A DNA stretch of 64,000 nucleotides, taken from JBFWNG01 sp050251195 (lineage in GTDB: Bacteria; Bdellovibrionota_B; Oligoflexia; Oligoflexales; Oligoflexaceae). Below the pieces are notes generated by a model. The model ran no database searches. It worked only from the letters and a program-made list of their open reading frames with translations, and was not told the DNA's origin. The stretch is taken from the NCBI GenBank assembly GCA_050251195.1, contig JBFWNG010000010.1, positions 1 to 64,000 of the forward strand. The letters are read 5' to 3'. The position numbers were made by a program, and so were the translations under genes. Below, piece after piece: positions 42,610 through 51,591 of the stretch (positions within the stretch are counted from its first letter, which is position 1; each line of letters begins with the position of its first letter).

Positions 42610-43773
42610 TCATCCTTTTTTGATCGAGCTTTGCATATCCACTATCTCTGCCACTTCCAATCCAAAGCCGGAAAGCCCTTTCAAGACGCTTGGAGAGAAA
42701 GTGTGGATTCGCATTGTGCGAACTCCGAGGGACCGCAGAATTTGTGACCCAAGGCCGTTCATACGGTGATCGGTATTTGGTCTTGGAGAAAGATCGCGAG
42801 GCGCTTCTCCCTTGCCGTCTTGAAACAGCAGACCAAGTTCATCAGCAAAAAAATCCTGGCTCTCTAAATGGGTCAAATAGAGAAACACAGCCTTATCGGA
42901 AGATTTAAGCAAATCCAAGCCGTACTTAATACGCGGCCCGCAAGAACCCTCTATCGAACCAAATACGTCAGCCAGCTGTCGCTGGTTGTGGACCCGAATA
43001 TCAATCACAGCGTTCTCGAAATCCTCGCCCTTTGTGAAAGCAAGATGTTTGGAACCGTCCACTAAACTCTCAAACAAATGGCATTTCATGGCGCCGTATT
43101 CGCTGTCGATATCTCGTTCCGACAATTTCCTGACCAAAGAATCCTTTAGGAGTCGGAACGTGATGAGGTCAGCGATTGTGACTATCGGAATATTGTGTTT
43201 TTTCGAAAAATCTCCAAGGTCTGGCATGCGCGCCATCGATCCGTCGTCGTTCATGATCTCACAAATCACGCCAGCGCCCTTCATGCCGGCCATCTTTACC
43301 AGATCAACGGATCCCTCTGTATGCCCTGCCCGTTCGAGCACTCCACCTGGCTTCGCCTTGAGCGGAAATATGTGTCCTGGGATGACAATATCTGCAGGCG
43401 TCGCCGTATCAGCTATCGCGGTCTTGATGGTATGGCAACGATCGTATGCCGAGATCCCCGTTGTTACACCTTCGCGGGCTTCGATGCTCACGGTAAAAGC
43501 TGTGCCGTGAGACGAAGTCGTAACGGCTCCCGACATCATCGGCAGCGATAGTTTCTCGACCATCGCCGGTTCCATGGTCAAACAAACGAGGCCTCGAGCC
43601 TCCTTCACCATGAAATTCACTTTGTCGGGCGTCACTCTTTCCGCGGCAAAAACGAGATCACCTTCGTTCTCTCGGTTCTCGTCGTCGACCATGATCACCA
43701 TCTGGCCGTTCTTGATAACCTCAATCGCGTGCATAACACGCGTTATCGATTTTTCTTCGTCTCTCGCTATCAC
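42610..43773 (-). CDS. ribBX: 3,4-dihydroxy-2-butanone 4-phosphate synthase with degenerate GCH II domain (RibBX type)
   Basis: 387 residues. The N-terminal domain (about 10-210) is an intact RibB: 'DDENRENEGDLV', 'HGTAFTVSIEAREG', 'PGHIFPL', 'HTEGSVDLV'. The C-terminal domain (about 215-385) aligns with GTP cyclohydrolase II but lacks zinc cysteines: the H-S-E-C-L region reads 'HNQRQLADVFGS', and only Cys278 remains in 'GSCGPR'. This is the RibBX form known in proteobacteria, so another RibA is needed. GTG start at 43773 with AAGGA 8 nt upstream. Confidence 0.88.
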   Translation of the reverse strand: MIARDEEKSITRVMHAIEVIKNGQMVIMVDDENRENEGDLVFAAERVTPDKVNFMVKEARGLVCLTMEPAMVEKLSLPMMSGAVTTSSHGTAFTVSIEAREGVTTGISAYDRCHTIKTAIADTATPADIVIPGHIFPLKAKPGGVLERAGHTEGSVDLVKMAGMKGAGVICEIMNDDGSMARMPDLGDFSKKHNIPIVTIADLITFRLLKDSLVRKLSERDIDSEYGAMKCHLFESLVDGSKHLAFTKGEDFENAVIDIRVHNQRQLADVFGSIEGSCGPRIKYGLDLLKSSDKAVFLYLTHLESQDFFADELGLLFQDGKGEAPRDLSPRPNTDHRMNGLGSQILRSLGVRTMRIHTFSPSVLKGLSGFGLEVAEIVDMQSSIKKG

Positions 43774-43787
43774 TTAGGAGTTCCTTA

Positions 43788-43799
43788 GGTTTATAAACC
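43788..43799. promoter_or_regulatory. Perfect 12-bp palindrome in the ribBX leader
   Basis: GGTTTATAAACC lies immediately upstream of the ribosome site of ribBX in the 133-bp divergent gap to the Rsm22-like gene. It could be an operator. The gap is too short for, and shows no sign of, an FMN riboswitch. Confidence 0.35.
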
Positions 43800-43906
43800 G
43801 AATATGAAATGGGAAGATGCGATTACATTAAGAACTTGCAGCGTCGTGAGAAAGCGTATATGTCAGGACGAATAAAAAAGCAATAAAAATAATATCTTGG
43901 CAATAG

Positions 43907-44839
43907 ATGGCAACCGTTAAAACCAGCGAAATTAATTGGGAAAAACTGCGAAAACTGAGGGACTTTTTCCTGAGCCCTGAAACCCGGCTGCCGCAGACCT
44001 ATTGGGATAGAGAGCTCCTGAGCCTCTACGACGCCACCTTTGCCCGACGCATCCGAGTCAAATGGGACCACGTTTTGACCCAAACCAGCGGTTTTGTAGA
44101 GCCGGCCCATACCCTGCTCGATTGGGGCTGTGGCAGCGGCGTTGCTACTGAAGCCTACTTAGAAACCATAAAGACCCAACCAGCGGAACTCCTTTTCTAC
44201 GATTCGTCGAGAGCCGCCGTCGAGTATTGCCAGGGCAAATTCCGAACGAGTCACCCTTCGATTACTTCTGGTTTTCATGATAAGAACAAGCCCCCTGCCC
44301 AGGCCTTCACTCTACTGATCAGCCATGTGCTCAACGAACTTCCTGACAATGACCTGCAGGCCCTGCTCAAACTGGTGCAAAGAGCCCAACAAACCATCTG
44401 GGTAGAACCCGGCAGCAAGGACGTAAGCAGACGCTTTACCGAGCTTCGCGATTCGTTGCGCGAAAGCATCCACGTTATCGCCCCTTGCCCTCATACTTCA
44501 AGATGCGGAATGAACGCGCCTGGCAACGAAGAAAACTGGTGCCACTTCTTTTGCAAAGTTCCGTCCTATTTCTCCACCGAGGCGTTTTGGCGAAAATTTA
44601 GCGAAGAAATGCAAATTGATTTGCGATCGATACCGCTGTCCTATCTGATGTTTAGTCAGAACCCTCCAAGGAACAAAAGTCGTGACAAGAGGATCATAGG
44701 CACCGTTCGTACCTACAAAGGTTATCAAAAATTTCTTTTATGCAAAGAAGAAGGCGTTGCGGAATTCACACTGCAACAACGCGACGATCTGTCATTGTTT
44801 AAACGACTCAAGAAGGATCCTACGGCACAGTGGGATTAA
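43907..44839 (+). CDS. Rsm22 family SAM-dependent methyltransferase
   Basis: 310 residues. SAM loop 'LLDWGCGSGVATEAYL'. The Rsm22 hallmark is a Cys cluster: 'VIAPCPHTSRCGM' then 'NWCHFFCKV', and the later 'PLSYLMFSQNP' corresponds to the family 'SYL' block. 'IWVEPGSKDVSRRFTELRDSL' also matches. The family associates with the small ribosomal subunit; the cysteines probably bind a metal or iron-sulfur cluster. Single gene divergent from ribBX. Confidence 0.85.
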   Translation: MATVKTSEINWEKLRKLRDFFLSPETRLPQTYWDRELLSLYDATFARRIRVKWDHVLTQTSGFVEPAHTLLDWGCGSGVATEAYLETIKTQPAELLFYDSSRAAVEYCQGKFRTSHPSITSGFHDKNKPPAQAFTLLISHVLNELPDNDLQALLKLVQRAQQTIWVEPGSKDVSRRFTELRDSLRESIHVIAPCPHTSRCGMNAPGNEENWCHFFCKVPSYFSTEAFWRKFSEEMQIDLRSIPLSYLMFSQNPPRNKSRDKRIIGTVRTYKGYQKFLLCKEEGVAEFTLQQRDDLSLFKRLKKDPTAQWD

Positions 44840-44851
44840 AACCTTTTGCTA

Positions 44852-45862
44852 CTAAAACCTGGTCCCAGAGAAAAAATATAGTTGTCTTCCTGAAACACCG
44901 ATGACTTGGCGTCTGACCCTCGAATACCTCTGCCACCCCTGAGCCGCAAAGCCGCAAAAAAAATTGTCACCGTTATAACCTAGCGAGTTGAATGTTCGAA
45001 AATCGAATCCGCTTTGACTCAGACTTGAAGATGACTTGTCATCTCGATAAACTATACGCTGAAGAATTAATCCGTTCAAACCGCCGACAGTCAAGTTCCA
45101 CTTAGGGCGGAAAACCCACGTAAATCCATATCCACCGGAAATCGACACGCCCGTCATATCCACCCGATTCAAATTCGCAAAACCGTCAGCTTCTATAATG
45201 CCCTCTTCATTGAACAACCCATTGCTGGACTTCAAACGAATATGATCCACGTTAAATCCTAGAAGCGCAGACCCTCCCGATCTTTTCTGCCGTTCAGCGT
45301 AAGTCAGGGCTGATTTCAAAGAAAACTTTTCAGGAGAAAAAAGGTATATCCCTGTTAAATTATAGCTTGTAACCAAAAGGTCAGACCGCAAATTGCTTGC
45401 CTGTTGAGAAACCAAGTCTGCTTCTTCTGATGAGTCTGTTCTTGTAATGCCTTTCAATACGAGCCGATCGGTAGCAAATGCTCCTATACCTAGAGAAAAA
45501 TTCTGTCCGTAGTAATCATAATTGAACTTAAAGGACTGTCCCTGCCTTCTTTTGAAAACGTCAAATATCCCCGTCGAGATAGCTAATTCATAATCGTTAA
45601 CTCCAACCTTCATACCTGCCGTCAAAGGATCGTCAGTTTCATACGTCAAGGTCGTGTCTAATGTGGGGTTTTGAAAAGCGAGTCCGAGAGTAAAGTGGGC
45701 AAAATATGGCGCAATAGTGTACTGCGATTTAAAAGGTTCGATCCTCGACTCTTCCGTCTTCTCGTTACCTTCCTTTCCGCCAGCCTTCCCCTCCGAAGCG
45801 TAGACATAGCCCTGCGCGAGAAACGCATAAAAAATGACCAGTAGTGAAACGAAGTTTTTCAT
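44852..45862 (-). CDS. Probable outer-membrane protein of unknown function
   Basis: 336 residues. 'MKNFVSLLVIFYAFLAQGYVYAS' is a signal peptide, followed by a charged Gly/Glu/Lys segment. From about residue 45 the sequence alternates in the manner of transmembrane beta strands ('IAPYFAHFTLGLAF', 'SFKFNYDYYGQNFSLGI') and ends in an aromatic residue (...FFSGTRF), as outer-membrane barrels do. No family recognised. It converges with the Rsm22-like gene. Confidence 0.7.
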   Translation of the reverse strand: MKNFVSLLVIFYAFLAQGYVYASEGKAGGKEGNEKTEESRIEPFKSQYTIAPYFAHFTLGLAFQNPTLDTTLTYETDDPLTAGMKVGVNDYELAISTGIFDVFKRRQGQSFKFNYDYYGQNFSLGIGAFATDRLVLKGITRTDSSEEADLVSQQASNLRSDLLVTSYNLTGIYLFSPEKFSLKSALTYAERQKRSGGSALLGFNVDHIRLKSSNGLFNEEGIIEADGFANLNRVDMTGVSISGGYGFTWVFRPKWNLTVGGLNGLILQRIVYRDDKSSSSLSQSGFDFRTFNSLGYNGDNFFCGFAAQGWQRYSRVRRQVIGVSGRQLYFFSGTRF

Positions 45863-45991
45863 CCATCTACTTTAGCATGTCGCTGAGGTAGATGCTTCCC
45901 GATCTTTTCGATGTTTCAGAGAGATAATCAAAGACGCGCGAACCGCTGTAAGATACCTCTGCCGGCGCAGTATGGTGGAATTAACAAGAAT

Positions 45992-46023
45992 CCTGCCGCA
46001 CTTAACCGCAAAGGAGCGGCAGG
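45992..46023 (-). terminator. Hairpin downstream of the 46034 gene
   Basis: CCTGCCGC (45992-45999) and GCGGCAGG (46016-46023) form a perfect 8-bp stem with a 16-nt loop, 11 nt after the stop on the minus strand. The following tract (ATTCTTG) is only weakly T-rich, so it may be a weak or factor-aided terminator. Confidence 0.5.
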
Positions 46024-46033
46024 TCTATAGAAG

Positions 46034-46375
46034 TTAGCGAGCAAACATTTTACACGCTCGTTCAGCGGCGATTGCAGTTCCTCCACCGATACCTTCACAG
46101 ATGCCGTTTATCTTGACGGACAAGATTGAGCTTGCTGAACCTGCGACGCTTGCGCAATAGCTATCAATATCGCTCCCGGAAAAATTCGTCGAAAACACGA
46201 GTGTGCTACAATCTGAATATTGATAATAACGAACTAAAACAGATCCACCACCGGAGGTGCCACCCGAGCATTGATACGATTGCCCGTTGACGATTACACT
46301 CACTTGATCCTCAGCGAAACTTGAGGACGATAGAAGCACCATAGTGACCGCCAGGATTGTTTTTAGAAAAGCCAT
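46034..46375 (-). CDS. Small secreted protein of unknown function
   Basis: 113 residues from the ATG at 46375 (GGGGG 5 nt upstream); a longer start at 46417 lacks a ribosome site. 'MAFLKTILAVTMVLLSSSSFA' is a signal peptide. The mature protein of about 92 residues is rich in Ser and Gly with five cysteines, an odd number, and starts 'EDQVSVIVNGQSYQCSGG'. It looks like a small disulfide-containing beta protein. The 257-bp gap upstream (46376-46632) shows no gene; AACCACC and GGTGGTT form a distant inverted pair within it. Confidence 0.65.
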   Translation of the reverse strand: MAFLKTILAVTMVLLSSSSFAEDQVSVIVNGQSYQCSGGTSGGGSVLVRYYQYSDCSTLVFSTNFSGSDIDSYCASVAGSASSILSVKINGICEGIGGGTAIAAERACKMFAR

Positions 46376-46632
46376 TATTTCCCCCTTTTGTGAATTTGTT
46401 GACACCCGATATCCCATAACATCGAGGTGATTTTCTCGACCTTAAAGCAACCACCATGCCAGAACCCCTTCACAGCAAGGATTACAGATTATCTAGAGGA
46501 TTTGGGTGGTTATTACTGTCTCGCAGTCTTTGAATCGCGTCAGATTGACCGCAGTTCAGTAATTAAATGAAAAAGATGGTACAGAGATGGACCACAAGCA
46601 TAGGAGATCCCCTGAGTTTTTGCGAGGAGAGT

Positions 46633-47184
46633 TCAAGCCTTCCAATGGGGATTGACAAGGCTCGCGAGAATGTGATCAGTCCACCGGCCATTGAGAAGGA
46701 GATATTCTTTAGCGACTCCTTCTTTTTGAAACCCAAGTTTTTCGAGAACGCGCCCGCTGGCAAAGTTATCCGGCATGTAGCCCGCGGAAATACGATGGAA
46801 GTTCTTTTCTTCGAACATAAAGGTGATGGTTCGTCGAACCGCTTCGGTCGTGTAGCCCTTGCCTTCGTGGACCCTGCTAACCAGATATCCCAGATTACAG
46901 GCTTGAAATGGACCGCGAACGACATTCGTGTAGCTGACGCATCCGATTATTTCGTCGGAGGTTTTAGGAGCGACGAAGAAGGAATAGCTGCGATCGTTTG
47001 CTGCATCCTCAATATACTGATCTAGTCTCCTGCGCCAGTATTCTTCTGTGTAGAATTCTTCGGGCCTCTGGGGGCTTCGCTCCTTCAAATGTTCCCGGTT
47101 GGCGAGGTGAAACGCCGCGACTTCATTTGCCCTTTCCGGCGGTAATTGCATTACTAATAGTCGGTCGGTCTCGAAATCAAGCAT
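46633..47184 (-). CDS. GNAT family N-acetyltransferase, RimJ/RimL-like
   Basis: 183 residues from the ATG at 47184 (AAGGG 9 nt upstream). 'METDRLL'-like start 'LDFETDRLLVMQL', the acetyl-CoA block 'LGYLVSRVHEGKGYTTEAVR' and 'NFASGRVLEKLGFQKEG' identify the RimJ/RimL subgroup, which acetylates N-terminal residues of ribosomal or other proteins and some small amines. It overlaps the end of the aminotransferase gene by 31 nt, so it is the last gene of the acpP-led run. Confidence 0.88.
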   Translation of the reverse strand: MLDFETDRLLVMQLPPERANEVAAFHLANREHLKERSPQRPEEFYTEEYWRRRLDQYIEDAANDRSYSFFVAPKTSDEIIGCVSYTNVVRGPFQACNLGYLVSRVHEGKGYTTEAVRRTITFMFEEKNFHRISAGYMPDNFASGRVLEKLGFQKEGVAKEYLLLNGRWTDHILASLVNPHWKA

Positions 47185-48377
47185 TGATAATTTCCCTTCC
47201 CTTCTATGTTGATGGCCGCCTTCACGTAGTCCACCTGACATAATATGCCTTTAAAAAAATCCGGATCGGTTGGCCTGTCAACGCAGAGATAGATCATAGA
47301 CTCAAACAGATTCGATGCATTTTCGGCCGTGTCATCCAAGCATCTTAAGGACGTTAAGCCCCTCGTCACGTGGAAGTTCTGTTCCACCAGCATCTGAGAG
47401 ATACGATCAGTATCGGACACTCTAATTGGAAATAGCCAATAAGTATGGACGTCCGCTACATTTCCGGGGAACAGATGATGGGGATTAGGACAGTTTTTTT
47501 CAAGGGCAATTTTGAACTCTGTGCGATCTGCAGCACGAAAGTCGAATCCTTCCATCCATTTTCTTTGTATGAGTCTCTTGTGGATTGGATGAAGAGCCCG
47601 TCGATACTGCTTCAGGTTGGATTCTTCGCTGCTCTTGAACCCTCTCGCATACTCCCTTAGAACTCCAATTGGATCGTTTGCGAAAATTCTCAGAGTACAA
47701 TAAAATATGCTGTAAGCAAGACGATGGGTCACCAAAGCGAGAACTGACGCTTTTGCGACCTTTTTTAAAAATTCGAACGAGGAATCTTCACTGTAATTCT
47801 CTAACTTATTCACAAAGACAGCTGGGATCAATTCGGATTTGAGTGCGCAAATCCCACCTCCCGCCGCGGACGATCTTTTTATGTTGCCAAAACTAAAAAA
47901 AGTGAGATCGGCGCTCGGTGATCCATTGAATTCGGGCCCCATGAAACATTGGGCACAGTCTTCGACGAGAACAATGTTTCTCTTTCGACAAACCTGTGCG
48001 TGTGCCTCCAAATCACTCCAAGTGCCAAACAAATGAGCAATAAGCACAGCCTTGGTGCGTTTCGTTACGAGTTTTTCAATATCCTCAACCCGAGGAAGAA
48101 GCGCTATGGGATCAATATCGACAACGATCGGCTTAAGCGACAGGGCTCTAACAATATCCGCCATTTGAAGGATATTGATCGCGGACAGGATAATTTCATC
48201 GCCTGGTTTTAAGGCGAGCGACTCGAGCAACGTAAGCCAAAGGGTCCTGACGGAATATGCTACGGCTAGGTCGGTGTGAATTCTTTCAAACGCATCACGC
48301 TTGTCCTTCTGGAGGATGCAAGCAAAGACATCTGTTATCTTAAAATCGACTCGCAGCGGCGGTTGGTGATCGCGCAT
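47154..48377 (-). CDS. DegT/DnrJ/EryC1 family PLP aminotransferase
   Basis: 407 residues. 'LKPGDEIILSAINILQMAD', 'VLIAHLFGTWSDLEAH', 'IVLVEDCAQCFMGPEF' (PLP-contacting Asp) and the Lys-bearing 'FFSFGNIKRSSAAGGG' follow the family order. Members make amino sugars for surface glycans. The region around the PLP Lys departs from the usual 'K-x-L-x-x-G' form, so activity is not certain. It begins right at the ribE stop (TAAATG) and overlaps the GNAT gene. An aminotransferase with an acetyltransferase could make an N-acetylated sugar (inference). Confidence 0.82.
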   Translation of the reverse strand: MRDHQPPLRVDFKITDVFACILQKDKRDAFERIHTDLAVAYSVRTLWLTLLESLALKPGDEIILSAINILQMADIVRALSLKPIVVDIDPIALLPRVEDIEKLVTKRTKAVLIAHLFGTWSDLEAHAQVCRKRNIVLVEDCAQCFMGPEFNGSPSADLTFFSFGNIKRSSAAGGGICALKSELIPAVFVNKLENYSEDSSFEFLKKVAKASVLALVTHRLAYSIFYCTLRIFANDPIGVLREYARGFKSSEESNLKQYRRALHPIHKRLIQRKWMEGFDFRAADRTEFKIALEKNCPNPHHLFPGNVADVHTYWLFPIRVSDTDRISQMLVEQNFHVTRGLTSLRCLDDTAENASNLFESMIYLCVDRPTDPDFFKGILCQVDYVKAAINIEGKGNYQCLISRPTDY

Positions 48378-48980
48378 TTACTTTTGCAACGCAGTGATAC
48401 GTTCGACATAACGGCCGATGAGATCTGTTTCGAGGTTGAACTTCCAGCCGGCGGAAAGATTGCCAAAAGTGGTGTTGGAAAGAGTTGTTGGGACCAACAT
48501 GATGTTGACGAGCGTGAAATCTGGTTTGTCATTGATGGAGTTTACCGTGAGGCTGACGCCATCGAGGGTGATCGATCCTTTGGGGATGAGGTATTTTGCA
48601 AATCGTTGGGGCACTTTGACGGCAAAGGCGCGGAATTGACCCTCGTCTTCGATCGATATGAGTTCTGCTGGGCCTTCGACGTGGCCTTGGACGATGTGGC
48701 CGTCAAGTCTGTCGGAAAGCTTCATGGCTCGCTCGACATTCACGGAATCGCCTGCTTGCAAGCTTCCGAGGTTGGTTTTCGCAAGGCTTTCGGAACTGAC
48801 GTCAAAACTGATTTCGCCATCTTTGTTTGACGTGACGGTGAGGCAACAGCCGTTGATTGCAACGCTGTCCCCTAGCTTTGTGCTAAAGTCGTTTGCGGCC
48901 TTAAGGGTGAGAACAAGCCCAGTGGACGATGGTGTTATCTTGGCGACGCGAAAATTGTTTTCTATTATGCCGGTGAACAT
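48378..48980 (-). CDS. ribE: Riboflavin synthase, alpha subunit
   Basis: 200 residues from the ATG at 48980 ('MFTGIIE', the family N-terminus). Two lumazine-binding barrels: 'GDSVAINGCCLTVTS' in the first and 'GSITLDGVSLTVNSI' in the second, with 'DGHIVQGHVEG' between. It converts two 6,7-dimethyl-8-ribityllumazine to riboflavin. It starts 1 nt after the nrdR stop. Confidence 0.95.
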   Translation of the reverse strand: MFTGIIENNFRVAKITPSSTGLVLTLKAANDFSTKLGDSVAINGCCLTVTSNKDGEISFDVSSESLAKTNLGSLQAGDSVNVERAMKLSDRLDGHIVQGHVEGPAELISIEDEGQFRAFAVKVPQRFAKYLIPKGSITLDGVSLTVNSINDKPDFTLVNIMLVPTTLSNTTFGNLSAGWKFNLETDLIGRYVERITALQK

Positions 48981-48981
48981 A

Positions 48982-49440
48982 CTAGAGATGCTTTTCTTTG
49001 AGATATTGCAGTTCGCGAGTAAACTCTTCCGGATCCTTGAAATCCTTATAGATGGAGGCAAAACGCACGTACGCCACTTGGTCGGTTTCGCGGAGCTTTT
49101 GCATGACGAGGTCGCCGATCATCTTGCTAGGGACGACTCTTTCGCCTTCCGCGCGAAGTTTCACTTCGATGTCGGCCACCATGGTTTCGATCTTCTCGTT
49201 GGTGATCGGACGTTTTCGGCAGGCCATCGTCACTGCTTTGATCAGCTTTGTGCGATTGAACTCCTCGAATCGGTTGTCCTTCTTGCGTATTTGCAGAGCA
49301 AGATCTTCTTCCTTTTCGTAGGTTGTAAACCGATACTGACAGTTTTGACACGACCGCCTGCGACGAATGCTATAGCCTTCGTGACTTAAGCGGCTCTCCA
49401 AAACCTTGGTTTCGTCCTGATCACATCGAGGGCATTTCAA
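48982..49440 (-). CDS. nrdR: Transcriptional repressor NrdR
   Basis: 152 residues from a TTG at 49440 that overlaps the glyA stop (TTGA) and has GGAG 6 nt upstream; it gives the canonical N-terminus 'MKCPRC'. A GTG at 49452 has no ribosome site. Zinc ribbon Cys pairs 'CPRCDQ' and 'CQNCQYRF', then the ATP-cone (about 45-135). NrdR represses ribonucleotide reductase genes in response to dATP/ATP. Association with ribE and glyA is common. Confidence 0.95.
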   Translation of the reverse strand: MKCPRCDQDETKVLESRLSHEGYSIRRRRSCQNCQYRFTTYEKEEDLALQIRKKDNRFEEFNRTKLIKAVTMACRKRPITNEKIETMVADIEVKLRAEGERVVPSKMIGDLVMQKLRETDQVAYVRFASIYKDFKDPEEFTRELQYLKEKHL

Positions 49441-50696
49441 TTGTCGCTCCACTGCGGATAGAGCGGAAATCTTTTAGCGAGACCTTTTACTTGATCACCA
49501 ATAGCCTTTAACTTCGATGCGTCTTTGACATTTTTGAAAGAGTCAGCAATAAAGGCCGCGACCTGATCCATTTCTTTAAGTCCCATGCCACGAGTGGTAA
49601 CGGCTGGCGTACCAATACGAACGCCGCTCGTTACAAACGGGCTGCGTTTTTCGCCAGGGACCGTGTTTTTATTGACAGTTAAGTGACACGCTCCCAGAGC
49701 GGCCTCGAATTCTTTGCCGCTGACTTCCGTGTTGGATAGGTCAAGCAACATGAGATGATTGTCGGTTCCGCCTGAAACAAGTTGAAAACCAGACTCGACG
49801 AGCTTAGTCGCGAGATGAGCGGCGTTTTTAACGACGTTCGTCTGGTAAGTTTTAAATTCAGAAGTTGCCGCTTCCTTAAAGCAAACCGCTTTGGCCGCGA
49901 TGATGTGTTCTAACGGCCCCCCTTGGGTGCCGGGAAAAACGGCCTTATTGATTGCCAAGTTTTCATCGTTCCAAAGGATAATGCCGCCGCGAGGGCCGCG
50001 AAGTGTCTTGTGCGTTGTAGAAGTCACCACGTGTGCATGGGGAATTGGGCTTGGGTGCACGCCTGCCGCGACCAGACCCGCAATGTGGGCCATATCAACG
50101 AACAGGTAAGCGCCCACAGAATCCGCTATCTTGCGAAAACGAGCGAAGTCGATAAAGCGCGGATAGGCGCTTGCGCCGGCGATAATGACTTTTGGTTTTA
50201 CTTTTCTAGCTTGTTCCTCGACTTCGTCGTAGTCGATGGTCTGTGTTTTGGGATTCAGGTGATAAAAAGCAGTGTCATAAAGAATACCCGAGAAATTCAC
50301 GGGCGACCCATGAGTCAAGTGACCGCCGTGGGATAAATCGAGACCAAGGATAGTGCCGCTCTTTCCCAACAACGCGAGGTAAGCGGCCGCATTTGCAGTC
50401 GCACCGGAATGGGGCTGAACGTTTGCGAACTTTGCACCAAAAAGCTTTTTAACGCGCTCGATCGCAATATCCTCGACTTGATCGACTTTTTCGCAACCGC
50501 CATAGTAACGCTTGCCGGGCAGGCCTTCCGCATATTTGTTGGTGAGAACGTTGCCCATCGCCGCAATAACGCTAGGCGACGCCATATTTTCGGAAGCGAT
50601 CAACTCCAACCCATCTTCCTGGCGTTCTAGTTCTTCACCGATCAAAAGATAGATCTCTTTGTCGGTCTCTTTAAGAATTTCCCATGGTCTTATCAT
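49437..50696 (-). CDS. glyA: Serine hydroxymethyltransferase
   Basis: 419 residues, standard length. 'LELIASENMASPSVI', 'QPHSGATANAAAYLAL', 'DMAHIAGLVAAGVHPSP' and the PLP-lysine block 'VTSTTHKTLRGPRGG' are intact. It converts serine and tetrahydrofolate to glycine and methylene-tetrahydrofolate. The ATG overlaps the rpiB stop (ATGA). No glycine riboswitch, as it lies inside an operon. Confidence 0.97.
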   Translation of the reverse strand: MIRPWEILKETDKEIYLLIGEELERQEDGLELIASENMASPSVIAAMGNVLTNKYAEGLPGKRYYGGCEKVDQVEDIAIERVKKLFGAKFANVQPHSGATANAAAYLALLGKSGTILGLDLSHGGHLTHGSPVNFSGILYDTAFYHLNPKTQTIDYDEVEEQARKVKPKVIIAGASAYPRFIDFARFRKIADSVGAYLFVDMAHIAGLVAAGVHPSPIPHAHVVTSTTHKTLRGPRGGIILWNDENLAINKAVFPGTQGGPLEHIIAAKAVCFKEAATSEFKTYQTNVVKNAAHLATKLVESGFQLVSGGTDNHLMLLDLSNTEVSGKEFEAALGACHLTVNKNTVPGEKRSPFVTSGVRIGTPAVTTRGMGLKEMDQVAAFIADSFKNVKDASKLKAIGDQVKGLAKRFPLYPQWSDN

Positions 50697-51160
50697 TTTT
50701 TCTTTCCCATAACATCTTGCTCAATGGCGCCAAGCTTTTCGAGACGAGTGCGATGTCTACCTTCTTCAAACTCAGTGTCGAGCCAAATCTTTAGATAGTC
50801 CAAGGCCCGATCATGGTTTATGACGCGTTCGCCCAAGCAGATGATGTTCGAATCGTTGTGTTGTCTTGTTGCTTTTGCGGTGAATTCATCCCATACGCTC
50901 GATGCTCGAACGCCTGGGAATTTGTTTGCGGTTATTGCCATCCCGATACCCGTTCCGCAAACGGCGACTCCGCGTTTGAGCTTTGCGCTCGAAACGTCGG
51001 CGGCTAATTTTTGCATGCAATCGGGATAATCGACTGAAGGGCTCTGCAGATCAACCCCGTAGTCCTGAACGTCAAAACCTTGAGCACGTAGGTACTCAAG
51101 GATGCGGTGTTTAAGTATTTTACCACCGTGGTCGGATACGAGGCCTATCTTTTCTTTCAT
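50693..51160 (-). CDS. rpiB: Ribose-5-phosphate isomerase B
   Basis: 155 residues. 'LVSDHGGKILKHRI' (catalytic-site start), 'VAVCGTGIGMAITANKFPGVRAS' region (family signature around Cys68) and 'RQHNDSNIICLGERVI' identify RpiB. It interconverts ribulose-5-phosphate and ribose-5-phosphate. It lies 13 nt after acpP and overlaps glyA. Confidence 0.95.
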   Translation of the reverse strand: MKEKIGLVSDHGGKILKHRILEYLRAQGFDVQDYGVDLQSPSVDYPDCMQKLAADVSSAKLKRGVAVCGTGIGMAITANKFPGVRASSVWDEFTAKATRQHNDSNIICLGERVINHDRALDYLKIWLDTEFEEGRHRTRLEKLGAIEQDVMGKKK

Positions 51161-51173
51161 ACGTTACCAACGA

Positions 51174-51416
51174 CTAATTGCCTTGTGTTTTGGTAATGTA
51201 ATTAATAGCGTCATCAACAGTGCGGATATTTTCTGCTTCTTCATCGGGAATATCAACGCCAAACGCTTCTTCCATCGCCATAACTAGTTCCACGATGTCC
51301 AAAGAATCTGCTCCAAGGTCTTCGATAAACTTAGCTTTACCAACGACGGCGTTCTCTTCGACGCCCAGTTGATTTATGATAATCTGCTTCAACTTTAACT
51401 CAATATCAGCTGACAT
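51174..51416 (-). CDS. acpP: Acyl carrier protein
   Basis: 80 residues from the ATG at 51416, preceded by GGGAGG. The phosphopantetheine site is Ser38 in 'EDLGADSLDIVELVM'. Acidic and helical as expected. It carries acyl chains in fatty acid synthesis. Here it heads the run acpP-rpiB-glyA-nrdR-ribE without fab genes beside it. Confidence 0.95.
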   Translation of the reverse strand: MSADIELKLKQIIINQLGVEENAVVGKAKFIEDLGADSLDIVELVMAMEEAFGVDIPDEEAENIRTVDDAINYITKTQGN

Positions 51417-51591
51417 ACTTCGGTTTTCCTCCCCTAAAAGCAAAAACTCTCTTATCCTATTTTCCCAATGAAATTCGATGCTATTAACGTCAGTAGGCTA
51501 TTCATATCATAAACCTTGCAATATAGAAATGCTTATGTTTACTTGGGGTTTGTCCTCGAGCTCAGGGGTTCCTACATCTGCGAAGCTATTT

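Noticed and set aside
43774..43906. FMN riboswitch upstream of ribBX
   Set aside because: The leader is too short and lacks the conserved RFN blocks.
46376..46632. Structured RNA or short gene in this gap
   Set aside because: Only a distant AACCACC/GGTGGTT pair and a TCGAG/CTCGA hairpin are visible; no consistent fold or coding signal.
50693..51160. Ribosomal RNA or further tRNA genes in the housekeeping region
   Set aside because: No tRNA T-arm or rRNA signature was seen outside 4659-4731.
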